Numbered from the stretch's first letter, positions 1 through 11,929 are shown. The stretch is DNA of 64,000 nucleotides from Branchiostoma floridae (GCF_000003815.2 NC_049992.1:6423081-6487080), one strand, 5' to 3'. A program made the numbers and translations. The notes: generated by a model from the letters alone, not told the origin.

Positions 1-1155
1 TTATAAATAATTATTTAGAAACAGTAATAAGGATTATATGTATAATCGCTGACTATGCTTACTTGGTTCTGGTAAGTCGCCAAATAAATCCATATTCTTG
101 CTGAAAAAGCGAACGCGCGATTTTCAGCTGAAATACTGCCTGACTTTTCACCTTTGACCTTCCCGCACAATCTCCAAGCAGATGTTAAGAGAGTGGAGAT
201 TGTAGCGGTATGTCGGACCCCATTTTCGTATAGAAAACGGGCAATTTATCGTTACAACAACAAAATATGTAATATAATAAACTCAAAATGGGACAAATGT
301 CATTTCTAACGAAAGAGACCATGGCCAGATGACTACCTTGAGCGCAAACTTTTAAAAGTGCACAATGTACAGGTAACGTTAGCATTGGAAAACGCAAAAT
401 GTTGACCAAACATGTAAGAAAAAAAGGCAGATTAAATGACTTAATGAAAAAAACTGAATATGATAGCTTAGATTTCAACTAAATAAATGAAATATTACAC
501 ATGGTAACTCGTTAGATGACCCCGACAGACTGGACAGAGGGATATGTGTCAAGTTTTTGTACTCAACATTATGTTTGTTGATAAGGACCACAGGAGGAGT
601 AGCTACAACATGCTTGTATATTGTTGTGAAGCTGATTGCGGATGTGAATAAAGTCAGGTTACGCTCGTAATTCAACTCTCTCGCGCGCAATTCACTGTAA
701 ACAAGGCTGTCATCTTATATAATAAAGTTATTACACACATGTACTATTTATAGAGGACTTTAACTATTACTTGTCAAACATTTCCTTTTGTGGTCCTTTT
801 ACGTAGAGACGTAATTATCCCCATCAGTTAAATCTCTAAACATCATGGAAAACTTTCTTGCTACTTGTTTGTGACGTAATTAATTACCCAACTTTGCCCT
901 ACACATACGGAATGTGTGTGACGTCATCACTCCTTGTGGCACAGTTAATGTGTAAAGGGCCTTTTTACTGCACGTTTACTCAAGGGCGTTACCTGCATGC
1001 TTTTAACCAGGTGTGAAGGCAAACATCGAAGTGGGTGGTTAACTCTTCATAAAATAGCCACGCGTACCGTTTTACGTCGCTCCTCAGGTAGTCTTAGACT
1101 TCCTTTGCTTGGGAGGTCTTCCTAACTTGTAGAAGACTGTCTTGAAACGCACAAG
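1..1155. other. 5' flank of the TMEM26 gene
   Basis: AT-rich DNA without a convincing coding region. Short open frames here have no recognisable composition. The last few hundred bases presumably hold the TMEM26 promoter and 5' UTR. The only clear motif is the CRE-type palindrome listed separately. I see no repeat family member in this stretch. Confidence 0.5.
919..926. promoter_or_regulatory. CRE-like palindrome TGACGTCA
   Basis: A perfect 8-bp CREB/ATF consensus lies about 230 bases upstream of the TMEM26 start codon, a typical distance for a proximal promoter element. The match is seen in the sequence; use as a binding site is inference. Two more copies occur at 15990-15997 (overlapping the start codon of the minus-strand gene there) and near 24603. 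Confidence 0.35.
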
Positions 1156-4075
1156 ATGGCCAAGAAGACGACTTGTATCTCGCAATTCTGCACTGCGATA
1201 AAGGCGCTTGTGACGAGACTTCTGTTCGTAGCGCACGGACTGGTGTGTATATGGCGGGCCACCGTGAGTTTCCCCGGGAACTCCATGCTGTGGTTCCTGA
1301 TGATCCCCGTCGTGTTGCTGTTCGTGGAGACCATGGTCACTCTGGTGTACAACAAGGGCAAGGAGTGGGGATGGTAGGGTTACTGTTGTTGTTATTTGTT
1401 TACTTCTTTTGATTGTAGAGAGCCACTAAAACAACCATCATAGTTCCATATACATGTAACATGATCTGTTTTAAAGAGAGTAAAGCAGAGAGTTCTAATG
1501 TGCTAGGCCAAAAAGAAAAGAAGAATAAATCGAAAGACCGCATTGGAAGTCTTGGAAGTACATTAGTCAAATATTATATTCAAGGTAAATACCAAGATGT
1601 TGCGTACATTATATTTCATCTAGTTCAATTTCTGGTGTAGCTACGGTGGTTTCGACTGTGGTAACTGTAGTTGAAGTTATCTTCTGTTAAATATCATGGC
1701 TCTAAGATACCTTTTACGACGAGGTTACCCCTCTCAATTTTATTTGTACATTTTGTTTCATCGTAAGAGCGTGTCTAGATCGTGCATGTACACAATGTAA
1801 GTGATTTATGAGCTGCTACATTTGTTTACCCATGGCGGAACCTAAAGAGGACATACTAACGTCGCAAATGAGACGCAACATGCCCTGAATTGTTAAGCAC
1901 TGACCGCATTCGGGCGCAAGAAATTGTAGAAAATCTTGAAAGAGATCGGCGAGTTTGCTGCAGTTTTACTGTTAACAGTTTGTGTGGCAAATACAACCCC
2001 TGACGTGTCCAACATACTGAGACATCCTACCTGACGGCTACTCAGAAAGGAGACAGACCAGGAGACTTCGCCATTATGTGCTTAACAAACGTTGTTGTGT
2101 AGTCATACAAGCAGGCATTCACAGCAAGTCAGTAGGTAAATATTACTTTCAAATCAAGGCTAGCCGCTACCAAAACATGGTTAATGATTAGCAAGTGAGG
2201 GTGAAAAGTGTGTCATTATGAAAAGCCGCGCACGTGTATGATAGAAACTTGAGTTAATTGGATCAACGAGCTTTGTTAAGTACGACAAGCTCCGTTGTTC
2301 TCTCGTTATGACCACCGGTACTGTGTCTAACGTCTGAAACATCATTCTTTGTATCAATTCTATCTTACTCACTCACTCACTCACTCACTCACTCACTCAC
2401 TCACTCACTCACTCACTCACGCACGCACTCACCCAATCACTCCCACTTACTCTGTTGGATCTCACTCACTCATTCTCCCTCTTTCACTCATTCATCCTCA
2501 CTCACTCATCCACCTCACTCACTTACATACTCACTACTCACACATGGCTGCTTTCAAATGATTTCTCCAGACGGACAGTACAGCGTATACGTAATAACGC
2601 GACCCTCTCATCTCGCCCCTTTAGGTTCTGCCCCAGCGTGTTCCTGTACCTGTTCTGTACGGTGCCTTAATAACATACCGTCTCGTCCCTACAGGTTCTG
2701 CCCCAGCGTGTTCCTGTTCCACGAGTTCTGCACGGTCTTCTTCTTCTTCGTCGTCGTGTCATCACTACACTTTTATGATCCACTTCTGCACGGTGACATA
2801 ATAACATACCGTCTCGCCCCCTTAGGTTCTGCCCTAGTGTGTTCCTGTACCTGTTCTGCACGGTGCCGTCCATCTGGTTTATGGAGTTCTCGGAGCAGGA
2901 CCGGCGGCTGGAGTCCATGTCCTCCGCCCGAGCAGCCTGCCTCAACGCCACGGCGAACTCCACTCTAGATGATGACGAGCTGGTCGTCTCGCTTCAGTCT
3001 ATTGGACTGGACGTAAGGTTTCTTTTCCGTAATCCATCTATTGGAATCTGTCTAGTTTCTTGTTCCCAATTTACTTTGGGAAAGACGACGAGAATGTGGC
3101 ACTGTCCTCAAGTTTTATTACAACAAAAAGGACAGTCATACAGTACACAGTGGTGCAGTACTCTAATTAATTAGCAAACTGGTGAGTGGCAAAGGTAAAG
3201 ATAAAGGTAAAGATAAGTTAGTCCCCTAATCTTTTTGAGGCCGTAGGGGAGCTTGAGGGGCAGTGGGTTGTTATTTACTGTGACAGAGGACAGTTTAGCT
3301 ATCATCTGATTACTTTCTTACAACTATTTACACATATATAGTGCCTTAATTTATTCATCAGACTAGTAAGGCACTGTTGAATTACATCTTATTGAGTGTA
3401 CTCATGTATAACAATATGTTTTACCTTTTTCCTACACAGCTAACGCTAACCATTGACAGCAGTACCTGGGTGTTGGGCCTAGAGCAGGCGCTAGTTTTCC
3501 TCCTGATTCTGGGACGCTGGCTTCTTCCAACTAACCTGAAGGACGACCAACTCTCCCAGCTCCTCCTCTCCTACATCGGTATGGCTGCTGACATCTTGGA
3601 GCTCCTCGAAGTCTTCGAGGAGCCCAAGGTGATTCGGAACCCTGTCTTGACCTTCGTGGTGCTGATGATCTTCTCCTTGAGTCTTCTCCAGTTCACCGTG
3701 GTGTTCACGGCACTCCCCGATCACGCGCCGAGCTGCTCCGTCACCTGCCCACCCGGCACGGACTGCCGCGGGCTCCGTTGCTGTAACCCGGAGATCTTCA
3801 ATATCTACACGACCATCATCCTACAGGACGGAGCGTTCTTCGCCGTGAGAGTGTATCTGTTCTTCGTTGAGAGGGTCTTCAGCCAGGGATTGCTGTTTTT
3901 CGCCGGGAAGAATATGCTTGTTATAATGCTGGACATCTATCGTATAAAAGCATTGTTCACTAACGATGATGAGGAAGAGGATAAGGGTGAACAAGAGTTA
4001 CAGGACACGGTTACAACAGAGGCTATTACTGTAGGTGGGGTGGACAATCAAGGGTACACCAAAGAGGCACCGTGA
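1156..4075 (+). CDS. TMEM26: TMEM26 (transmembrane protein 26), three coding exons, complete
   Basis: Coding exons are 1156-1373, 2826-3012 and 3440-4075, giving 346 codons. Donors are ATG|GTAGGG and GAC|GTAAGG; acceptors end CTTAG and CTACACAG. Exon 1 ends in phase 2 and exon 2 in phase 0, so the frame runs through. TMEM26 is a conserved multipass membrane protein of about 370 residues, known as a marker in beige adipocytes, with no established biochemical activity. Visible features are hydrophobic spans near residues 16-34, 43-66 and 74-93, then several in exon 3, including the family-typical stretches GRWLLP, DQLSQLLL, AADILE, IQDG-like LQDGAFF and FFAGKNMLV. The C-terminal 35 residues are acidic and probably cytosolic. 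Length and motif order match the vertebrate family well. The odd point is the exon-2 acceptor, which exists in three tandem copies. The gene converges with the TNF-receptor gene downstream. Confidence 0.93.
2367..2540. repeat. (ACTC)n microsatellite in TMEM26 intron 1
   Basis: A near-perfect ACTC tetranucleotide array covers about 2367-2421. It is followed by about 120 bases of degenerating CACTCATC-type copies, so the tract is one expanding core with a decayed flank. The repetitive Ser/His/Thr reading frames across it are not genes. Confidence 0.85.
2592..2872 (+). repeat. Triplicated intron-end/exon-2-start segment of TMEM26
   Basis: A segment of about 70 bases occurs three times, starting near 2592, 2667 and 2797. 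It contains the end of intron 1, the acceptor AG and the first 45 or so bases of exon 2. Acceptors are at 2623-2624, 2693-2694 and 2824-2825. Only the third leads into the full exon. Splicing to the first would place TAA after about 15 residues (2668-2670). Splicing to the second would read in the wrong frame through the third copy and stop at 2966-2968. Copies two and three are separated by extra sequence with TCT/TCG-rich DNA. Confidence 0.75.
3190..3300. repeat. Fragment of a dispersed retroposon tail
   Basis: GGTAAAGATAAAGGTAAAG followed by a segment ending CAGTGGGTTGTTATTTACTG resembles 10533-10610, where the same AGGTAAAGG lead-in and GGGTTGTTATTAACTG block occur. I assign both to the SINE-like family described at 13777-13967. 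This copy is a fragment within TMEM26 intron 2. Confidence 0.4.
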
Positions 4076-4982
4076 TACACATGTTTTGAAATGGTGTTGA
4101 TGTTTTGTGAATGCCTGTTTTGGTGTCATTTATTTTGATGATGAGCAAAAATGTAAAGGGTTTGAGATATATTCATTCTGCTCAACGTATGATAATCAAG
4201 TCAGGTTGTTGTCTAACATTAAGTGTAGCTTGTACTAAGATCTGTGTATTTTATAATAGTAGATGAAAATGGCATATGATACAAAAATGCCAAGAATTTA
4301 CATGAATGTGAATATTCTTTATTTTAATGTAATAACGTTTCAAATACACCTTCTGTATATTTTACGGAAAGCTATGTAGTGGTAAAATACATAGAAAATA
4401 CAAAAGACAAAATAAATCATGATAGTTTTCCCATCCAGTTTAATGCCAGTTCATGCCTCATCTACATCAACAAATTCATGAACATTGGTAAGAAATTCAA
4501 TCAACTATGTTTGGAGCGTATCTTGTCTTATTTTGAAGTTTCCCACGTACTTGAAGGCTTATTTACAACTAACAAAAATGCGAAACCAGTTCAGGTCTAT
4601 TACAGCCTATATTGTAGCTATACTATAGCTACTACTTCTATCTTTTTTCATATTCTGGTTGAAATCTGACTACCCTTATCATATTTATAATAATTACATT
4701 CAGGCACACTAAGGCACCGTGCATATATTGTCATCCTAATTGTACCTTTTGTATGTATCCATAACAAGCATTGTTACTGACATGATAGATATATGAACAT
4801 TTTGTTATATGACTATGTAGTGTTTGCCTCATGTCGCTATTTGGATGTACAAAACATATTCACAAATCTCTTAATTCACATAAATTGTTATTAGATTCAT
4901 TGTTACGTGACTTTGACTTTATTCAGGTTGTAATATGACATTGACACTAAAGACATCTAGTTGAGATTTCAACTTTCCTCTT
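4076..4982. other. Convergent 3' region between TMEM26 and the TNF-receptor gene
   Basis: No coding region is supported. A plus-strand AATAAA at 4411-4416 could end TMEM26. A minus-strand AATAAA (TTTATT at 4918-4923) lies 60 bases past the stop codon of the TNF-receptor gene and is a good candidate for its polyadenylation signal. The open frame at 4379-4669 overlaps the plus-strand signal and has no protein-like character. Confidence 0.5.
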
Positions 4983-7900
4983 CTACAAACCCATTTCCCT
5001 GACCTCTCTAGCTATTTTCTTCTGTCCACAGGCATCGAGTCCCTTCGCCATTCTTTCTATGTTAGCCTTGCTGCCGTTCAGTTCCTTCCACTTACAGAGC
5101 ATCTTCATGGCCCTTTCGGTGACCAGTCGGTTTTCCTCGACGATGCAGTCCTGCTGGACTTCCGTTAGGCGTCGCCCCGGCAAGTGGTTGGACAGGGATT
5201 TCCAGTTGTTGCCGATGTGCTCGGAGATGTAGATCTGCGCATCGCGGAAAGCCTCTTGAAGATCTGCATCGAAAAAACAAAAGTTAGTTTTCTAGAAAAG
5301 TTTAACTGTAATTTCTAACACGAGAATTGGACTACCACAAAATTTCGATTGGTAAGTCCAATTCTAGTGTTGGAACTCACTTTTAAACTTTTCCAGAACG
5401 TCTTCTACCAACACAGATGAATTTCCAAGGTAAAATCTGTTTTTTTATATAAAATATAGAGTCTAACGTAAATAGGTCCAATTTTTAAAAATCATAATCT
5501 TTGGTATGCTTTCTCTATTCATGCAAGCTGCTGATGTTAGAGTAAGAAAGCTAGCTTCTATTAGGCTCCATAGGTCGCTAGAAATTTAATAGCAATTAGC
5601 CAAATAGATAACATTCCAGAGGAGCTAAGCTGGCCTAGGGATACAGTTTACGACCTAGTTCTAGTGACCCGTGGGACTTGGTGGAGGCTACAAGAAAGCA
5701 AAAGCATCTATCTAAAGTATACAGGAAGTTGAAATATAAGACAGGATAGAATTCGTTCATCAGGAATTTTTATGAAGATGTATCTCAGAATCGGGTTCAT
5801 CCAGTATTTAATCACCTGAAATTAAAATAAACTTACTTTCGGTGGAGTTTGCCAAGGACCGCGGACGAACTGCTTTCGGATCAGTGACGTCATCGATGTC
5901 TACTACCACAGACTGCGTGTCGTCACTTCCGGTGATCTCGCTGACGTTGTCTTCTGCAACTGCGCTGTCATTCTTCTTGTCGGTGTAGCTCGGTGGTTCG
6001 CTGGTCTTGCGCGCACAGAATTGTTCAAAGGCGGTGCATACGTAACCACGCATCGTAGGGTGTACCGCCACGAACACGCACGTGAGACTTCCGAACGTCA
6101 TCAGTGCCACGACCACCGAAATAGCCACATTGGTCAGGATGTCTTTGCCACCCATATCTGAAAATAGAAATAAGCAATAATGTACTGTAGACCCATTTTT
6201 ATATGTTCATAAACTACAACCAGAGAAGAGATAGCAACGTGGTTAACAACATATGACACTCGCCTCTATCAGTTACTGTCTCTTCCACATCTTGTGTTGG
6301 TTTGTCTGTGGTGCCCATCATTACGTCCAGTGGTTGTTGACCCGATTTTGTGGTCTGCATTGTGAGTTCATCTTCGTCGAGGTGCATGTTCCTATTCTCA
6401 TCTATGAGAAAGATATTTGAATCAGTTTCATTCTATTACTTCTTATCAGGCATTGAGAATTTTTGCATATATGTACAATATATACGTTACTTCTTACAAT
6501 GGCTTACAATATAAGATTTTGAAAAAAATCATGTAGGGCATCTCACTAAAAAGGGACCTCACCATTTTGGTCAGATGTCTCGTGATGTGCTGGAATCTCC
6601 GACTCTCCCAGAGACGGGAGAGAGGTTGGCTCTTCTGTGATGTTCGCGAAGACAGAATCTGCAAAGTCGGGAAGTATGGAATCCTTTGAAGAGTTGACTG
6701 CATCCTCTTCGTTTTGACTCTTTTCTAAAAGAAAGGAAAAGACATTTTTTTTTATTTCATGAAATCAAGCTTTAGAAAATAGCGACATGAACATCGAATG
6801 GTGATTATGATAGATATGATGGACACAAACCTGTGTAATAGCGACTGGACATCGGTAGATCAACCAGCTGTGGCTCGGGCTGAATAAAGTCATCTTCGGG
6901 TGCTCTTTCACTATACTTAGTGTTGTCCTTACTCAGAGACTGGTCGGCAATAGACGTGAGGTTTGTATCATCTGCTTGATACAACCGGGACGACAAGATG
7001 AGTGAGCAATACAACAAAATGAATGAATGAAATTATTCATGCACTGTGCTATCATTAAACATGCTTACAAAAACGTACTATTCCATAAAAAGGCTTCTGA
7101 CATAGTATCCTGAGGTCACTACTTAATGGATGTACCTGAATAAAAGGGTTCGTCCGCTGGGTCACATGGTCCTTCTTCTGTAGCTACAGGTACGACTTCA
7201 CCCATGGCCGACCCCTCCGTGGTTAGGTGGTCGTTAGATAGTTCTGCAAGTAATGTAGGTACAACCAGTTAATGTATAAAACAGACAAGTTCTTTCACTT
7301 CAAAATATTCCATCAGTTCATTGCAAATATTTACTTATACGTTGGTATTCATTGGTCCAAAATGGTAATAAAAAAGGAAAATAAAAACCAGATTGTCACA
7401 GTAACGAAACACATACGGATGGCAGTAATTGCTCGTGTTAGTTGCTCATCAGGCGACTTGAGCGTGATCTGGTCAGGCTGAAGAAGAGTAGAAGGAAGGT
7501 ATTCCAGCTTTGAAGGGGCTGATGACAAAAGGACTGCGCTGGACATCTTCGTGTCAAAGGTAACGTTGAGGACTGACGCAACCGGCGGGTGCGTTTGCTC
7601 CGCCGTGTCTCCACAAATGTTATCCCGAAAGCGGTTGCCTCTGTCGATGATGTCGAGGTTTTGAAGAGAGCAGTCTCGATGCTTTTGACAAGGTGCCGTG
7701 GAAGAACGTTTTGAGGAGAAATATCCTCTCATACACTTACGACACTTTGTGTTCTTCTCAGTGGTACCTGAAACATTGTAAAAACAATGTCTTACTCTCT
7801 GTGTACTTCTGATCAAACTCATCTTTATACAAAATAGGAAGAGCGCTGAACAATAAAGACAAGTATATGATATAACGTTAGTTGTAAAGTTGAAGCTTTA

Positions 7901-10900
7901 AGCTAACACAAAAAGGAACTCGCCATAAACATTTCTTTTGTGTTGGAACAAAGCTTAAATTTTACAACTATGGGTTATACCAACACAGATGAGCTTTCAT
8001 TCGAAGTAATGGATATTGTTTTTAAAAGCATACGCCTCTTGCAGTTTCAATCAAACTATGAAGAGTCCTAAGTTTTCTGTGTACCCTAAAGCATCAAAGA
8101 GAATAAGAAACATCTTTTACTTCTCTTTACAACATAGAGTCCATTCCAAGACACCATGAGGGTTTTTAGGCGATATTTATAATTAGTCTGAATTATTTTG
8201 AATAAAAGAATATCTGAGCCACAATAATTAAATTATTTTAAAAAAATTGACTGAGAAAGTACTCATATATTTGAATTCCTTTGAATATTTTAGAAACATT
8301 TTGAAAGTAACTGTACAAAAATATCTTTATTTAGAATAATTGTGAAACCTCTGTGTGATTATTTGATGTTTACAAATATTTACAAAAAATGGTAAACCTC
8401 GCCAAATGGTTAAATTAGTTTATTGCCCCCATAAAAGTAAGCCCCATTGTTGTATCTGTATATTTTTAGACTTCACTGCTGGGCACTGGTGGATCCTTTG
8501 TGATGGGCCATTGTTGCATGGCACCCAACCATACTTTGCAAGGATGTGTGAATTGCTATCTTCCCAGCCCACTGAACCATTTATAAAAAATGGTAGAAAA
8601 TGGTAGAAAATGGTAAATAATGGTAGAATGCTGTTATCATTATTTAGAAACCATTAGAAGTATCCAATTCCACACGATGAATATTTCCAAAGTTTTACAG
8701 GACCAGGGAAATATTTATAAAGTTGAAACAGTGTTAGAAATATTTCTGAAGTATCAAATGTCCTAGACATATAATTACAAAACTTTAAAATCAATTCTAA
8801 ACAATGGCCACAAACATCCGCACGGTGTCTTGGAATGGACTCTATCATGTCACTTGTCACATATATCACAATCTGCGATAAGTTTCATTCATTGAACATT
8901 GATGATTTTATGTGTTTTTAAAACTGTGCCGCCTTGAGAAAAACAACAGATCTAGAGTTGAATGGTAGCCTTAAAAAAACTGCACTCCTAGCGGCCGGCT
9001 CTACAGTTGCCGCCGCTCTCGGGGAGGGGGTCATTAGCCCCAGCCAGCAAGAGATTGTGTAAACATAGGCTAAGTTGAACGGGGCCACTACAAATGATGT
9101 CTAATTTGTACCTGTTTGTGCGACCCCTTTTCCTCGCGGACAGGCCTTATGTGGTGAACACACCTCCATGTTCAGGTAGTGGCCAGGCAGACACTCACAC
9201 CTGCTGTTGTGGGTTTTGGTGCACCCTTCGACCATTCTTTGGTTCAGCTTCGAGCAAAACTCGTTACAATAAACACATTCTGTTGCCTTGTTGTATACCG
9301 CGGTGTAGTGGTTGTCTGGGCAAATCTGACACCTAGAAATGCAATATTCAAATCATGGGAAGTCAGGGGGGTATTCTACGAGCATATCTACGAGCGAGCT
9401 ATGATAGATATTTAAAGACCAGGGTTGAAAATACTCTACTTCATGTAAGATAACTTATTTCATTAGTCGATGAACAAATTTAAAAGCACATACATGGATA
9501 TGAGAAGATGAAAATAGAAAAAAATATTTACTTGGTTGTTTGTATTTTGGTGCAGTGTTCCCCCAAGTGGGTACCAGGGGGACACATATCACACAGAAGT
9601 TTCTCTTGCGTCTCCGGGTCCCTGTGTGTATACTTGTGTTCCTGTTTCTTCCTGCCATGGCGTTCAACTTCCTTCAGACGCTTGCCGCCAACTTTTTCTA
9701 CAGTCTGTAACAAGATTCATGTGTATTTAGCGCGGTAGACCGCTGAGAGGGATGCTCTTTGCTTCTGTGGGGGTACGGATGGATTTTTGTGTCGTCTCGC
9801 CTCGTCTAAATGTTAATGAAGAAGTCCCCCAGATGATGGTAGCGGTAACCATCAGTGAAGCTGTGTAATGAAGAAGCCTCTAGCCACATGTAGACAGGGG
9901 TGCCTAAGCATTTGCACGAACCCTATGAAATTCGTACGAATATTATGTGATACACACGAATCACTATGCGAAAACGCACGAATATTATGAAATTCGCACG
10001 AATCACTATGCGAAATCGTACGAATATTATGAAATTCGCACGAATCACTATGTGACACACACGAGCCTTATGTGATTTGCACGATCCTTATGCAAAAACG
10101 GCGGCCGGGAGGAGGCATGATTTTGAGCATTTCTACCCGAGATATTTATATTTCAAGGCATGGAATGGACATTTACCGTCGCAAAGATGTATTTGATAGC
10201 CTGTGAGCTACTGTTTTGCTTCATTTCGGCGTGTTACATCGTATTTTCAGTCGCCGAAGCGGCGAATCCGCCATCTTGAAAATCCCGCTCCGTCTGTCAC
10301 GTGACCCCGCCAGTGGTTGCGCAATTTCGCATAAGGATCGTGCAAATCACATAAGGCTCGTGTGTGTCACATAGTGATTCGTGCGAATTTCATAAAATTC
10401 GTACGATTTCGCATAGTGATTCGTGCGAATTTCATAATATTCGTGCGTTTTCGCATAGTGATTCGTGTGTATCACATAATATTCGTACGAATTTCATAGG
10501 GTTCGTGCAAATGCTTAGGCACCCCTGGTAGAGGTAAAGGTAAAGGTGCCCACATAGCCTTTGTGAGGCTGTAATTGCATTGGGTTGTTATTAACTGTCT
10601 CTAAGGCACTGTATTGGAAGGCCTTCTCCTTCCACCGCAGCCTTTTATCTCCCCAACCAAAGTCAGGCACCCATCTTTACACTTCCCTAAATTGCCTTTT
10701 CCAAGGACACACAGCATTAGTTGCATGTCAGGCCAAACACTGAAACTAACCGCAATGGCGCAAAACTACATTTAGGCTTACTAATCCGCTTCTTAAACAC
10801 GTTTTGATGGCGGTACGAGTACAACGCGTCAAAACATGTCCTGTGTTGTACTTTGGACCCCCCCCCCCCGTGATATGCAATCCCCGAAATGACAAATAAC

Positions 10901-11287
10901 GTTACCAGCCGGCCAACTCTGTTTGACTTATTGTTGCACAATCACTGTAGCACTGAGCAACCTTGAGAAAATCATGCGGATAATCGACCCGACCAACAGT
11001 ATGGATTATTTTGTAACGTGGCGTGAACACATATAGAAAAAGACATATGTCAAAAAAGTTGGGATGGTACAATACAACTTGACTGTCCGTATGGAGATAT
11101 CGACACAAAATGTGTGGTACAAGTGAGAGACTTGAATAAAAAAGAGCGTAATTGTTCAACACCCATCCGAATTTCAAATATTACAAAATTGCATCAATTA
11201 ATTAATAACGTCTTGAGTTATACATTTTGCATACGCACACATGCATGCACGCACACACGCACATATGTACATACATGCACACATGCA

Positions 11288-11347
<60 letters not shown>

Positions 11348-11929
11348 GGAACAATTGACGCAGCAAACACCGGAACAATAGCAGTTATGCTTGATTTCAC
11401 CTGTTCATGTTTGGGCACGCAGCGTAATCACATGACATAAGGTCAACAAGACATTTAAACAATTATGCAACATTCCATGCCGAGTTATACACTCAAAGTA
11501 TTTTGATCAAGGCATGAAATGGAATATGAGGTTGTCGCAATTTGGAAAGTTTGCAAGGGGCGAATTCGAAGATATCGTCATCATGTAACGTATCAAATTG
11601 TATAAAATGTAACGTTATAGGCCTTGTATGGGGGTAGGTTGAATATCCTGTACACAGCAAAGGAACCCACTGTTCTACGTATACGTCAGCGACGAGATAA
11701 AATTACTCTTTACATTTCATCTATATATGGATAGGTACCACGAACATTGTGACGTTTAAATGTACCGTGAAAACCGCCGCCCCTCCGGATCCCCAACCCC
11801 GCCATCTTGGTTTCGCATACCTTTAGAAACACCAAAACGTCAGAAGGTCATGTTGGGTATGTACTTACTTACCTCACTGAGAATACAAACTGCAACCACG
11901 AAGCTCAACCAGTTCCACTTCATAATCAT
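4983..11929 (-). CDS. TNF receptor superfamily member with death domain (osteoprotegerin/DR6-like ectodomain), ten exons, complete
   Basis: Minus-strand exons: 11929-11873, 9704-9532, 9332-9112, 7767-7417, 7243-7136, 6971-6831, 6724-6563, 6401-6264, 6157-5837, 5263-4983. They join to 650 residues with every phase matching; exons 4-9 all end in phase 1. Residues 1-19 are a hydrophobic signal peptide (two possible ATGs six bases apart). CRD1 begins near residue 57 (CDMCPPGTHLGEHC). CRD2-4 extend to about residue 200, with many cysteines spaced as in osteoprotegerin and DR6, including CPDNHYT, CECLPGHYL and KCRKCMRGYFS. An acidic Ser/Thr-rich stalk (about 200-450) is encoded by small exons. One membrane span lies near 458-482, followed by a PPSY motif (505-508). 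The last exon encodes a death domain (about 560-645; core NNWKSLSNHLPG). Family knowledge predicts a cell-surface ligand receptor signalling through death-domain adaptors. Which vertebrate receptor is orthologous I cannot tell; vertebrate osteoprotegerin is secreted, so this is not a simple match. Confidence 0.92.
5290..5397. repeat. Short inverted repeat (hairpin element) in TNF-receptor intron 9
   Basis: Arms of about 40 bases (CTAGAAAAGTTTAACTG and its degenerate complement near 5380-5397) flank a loop of roughly 20 bases. Both arms contain AGAATTGGACT. The arms are imperfect, so this is probably an old inverted-repeat element. A segment resembling one arm (AAACTGTAATTTCCAACGC) occurs near 46952 in an ABCC4-like intron. 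Confidence 0.55.
7768..9111. other. Intron 3 of the TNF-receptor gene
   Basis: This 1.3-kb intron is AT-rich with no coding signal on either strand. It holds a short tandem run of AAAATGGTAG (about 8585-8630) and a GC-rich patch near 8985-9040. Nothing else is recognised. Confidence 0.6.
9895..10527. mobile_element. 633-bp foldback element with about 21-bp subrepeats, in TNF-receptor intron 1
   Basis: The element begins CAGGGGTGCCTAAGC and ends with the exact complement. It is flanked by GTAGA at 9890-9894 and 10528-10532, which looks like a 5-bp target duplication. Each arm is about 203 bases (9895-10098 and 10325-10527) and consists of eight or nine units of 20-21 bp starting TATG and carrying an ACGAAT or ACGAGC core. 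The arms are nearly perfect inverted copies. The 226-bp loop is non-coding, with CpG-rich ends. There is no transposase, so it is non-autonomous. The end sequence resembles hAT ends, but hAT elements make 8-bp duplications, so I leave the superfamily open. Confidence 0.8.
10528..10715 (-). mobile_element. SINE-like retroposon copy, 5'-truncated
   Basis: This copy shares TCTCCCCAACCAAAGTCAGG (about 10650) with the element at 13777-13967. It also shares the AGGTAAAGG/GGGTTGTTATT block with 3190-3300. The foldback element abuts its AGGTAAAGG terminus directly. No tRNA-like head is visible in this copy. Confidence 0.45.
11234..11346. repeat. (CA)n microsatellite
   Basis: Mixed CACATG/CACGCA dinucleotide DNA passes into an uninterrupted CA run of about 60 bases ending at 11345. 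It lies in TNF-receptor intron 1. It has Z-DNA-forming potential, as all such tracts do; no function is implied. Confidence 0.9.

Noticed and set aside
2667..2963. Minus-strand frame opposite TMEM26 exon 2
   Set aside because: It is antisense to a well-supported coding exon and has Arg-rich low-complexity content from the TCT/TCG run.
9895..10527. CRISPR array (regular short repeats)
   Set aside because: Units are contiguous without unique spacers, occur as a mirrored inverted pair, and the genome is animal.
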